A stretch of 64,000 bases of DNA, from contig OX463859.1 in the NCBI GenBank assembly GCA_949825065.1, positions 21,159,847 to 21,223,846 of the forward strand, read 5' to 3'. Source of the stretch: Odontocerum albicorne (taxonomy: Eukaryota; Arthropoda; Insecta; Trichoptera; Odontoceridae). The notes under the pieces were generated by a model. That model saw only the letters and a list, made by a program, of their open reading frames with translations. It did not search any database and was not told the DNA's origin. This document shows positions 63,556-64,000 of this stretch, in pieces (the stretch's first letter is position 1; each line of letters begins with the position of its first letter). The translations under genes and the position numbers were made by a program.

Positions 63556-64000
63556 ATAAATGAGATGTAGCTAGGAAGCTCGACTTTAGAAACATTTACT
63601 AGGTCAGATTTGATCTTTCTTATCATTATAAATACATGATTTTGGAGTAAAAAAACATTCGAAAAACGTAATTTATATCAAAATATTCCTCATGTCTAAC
63701 TCTTACATTTCCCATTGCCGTCCCTGTCTTAGTTAAGATTTATCATTACTTAAAATGGAGTTATTTTATGTACGTATTACTTTATGATATATTTTTTAGA
63801 TATGACTTCATATCAATTACTATGAAAGCTGAAATGTCCTTGCGGGGTAAGCAGAGAGGATCGAGTGCCACATATTTTGGTCCAAACAGAGATCTGCCGT
63901 TTTTTGCATATTACCATTCATAATACAATTTACCTTAGCCTGCCGGCGTCTCTCGTTTTGGTTTAGCTGATCTTCTTCGGAGGTCCGTGAGATTTTATTC
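63556..64000. other. Right edge, possible NLR-A 3' end on minus strand
   Basis: CCTTGCGGGGTAAGCAGAGA at 63839 resembles the minus-strand NLR-A 3' UTR word ATCGAGGTAAGCAGATAGG at 54776. The rest is unassigned. Confidence 0.3.

Overview
The window reads as AT-rich, repeat-saturated nuclear DNA of an animal, most likely an insect. There are no long open frames, operons, Shine-Dalgarno sites or bacterial genes. The recognisable protein remnants are animal transposon proteins: a pogo/Tigger transposase and several non-LTR reverse transcriptases of types common in arthropods. The sequence does not settle order or species. No intact protein-coding gene was found; almost every open frame is a chance frame or lies in repeat DNA.

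Layout. 0-12 kb: fragments of a dominant non-LTR retrotransposon family (here NLR-A), one carrying a nested TA-flanked MITE (2183-2434); several SINE-A copies; 42-bp and 37-bp tandem arrays; and a 679-bp element flanked by TTAA (8373-9051). 12.8-14.3 kb: the longest stretch free of recognised repeats that does not look like plain AT-rich filler. On the minus strand it carries initiator-like words and a consensus splice donor, so it is my best candidate for a real gene's promoter and 5' exon. 14-24 kb: SINE-A copies, a 74-bp array, an NLR-A fragment, and minisatellites linked to a repeat called Rep-Z. 24-31 kb: the second MITE copy, an RTE-like 3' end, a cluster of SINEs and a 209-bp duplication. 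31-43 kb: a 20-bp array, Rep-Z, NLR-A fragments (one keeping the reverse-transcriptase core), GC-box-bearing degenerate repeats and an R1-like fragment. 43-45.3 kb: a Tigger element with both terminal inverted repeats, TA target duplications and a frameshifted transposase. 45-64 kb: Rep-Z with a nested non-LTR tail, an RTE-like fragment, a Jockey-like 3' end, 82-bp and 63-bp arrays, more SINEs, several reverse-transcriptase 3' ends, and an inverted motif resembling the hammerhead-bearing repeats of Penelope-like elements.

The repeats interact in layers. SINE-A has an RNA polymerase III-type head (A and B boxes) and a non-tRNA body; it occurs about 30 times in both orientations and must have used a LINE partner, possibly one of those present here. 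DNA elements sit inside LINE relics and LINE tails inside other repeats, so relative ages can be read. Separately, the 8-mer TACTCGTA (either strand) occurs at least 20 times, mostly outside the named repeats and well above my rough composition-based expectation.
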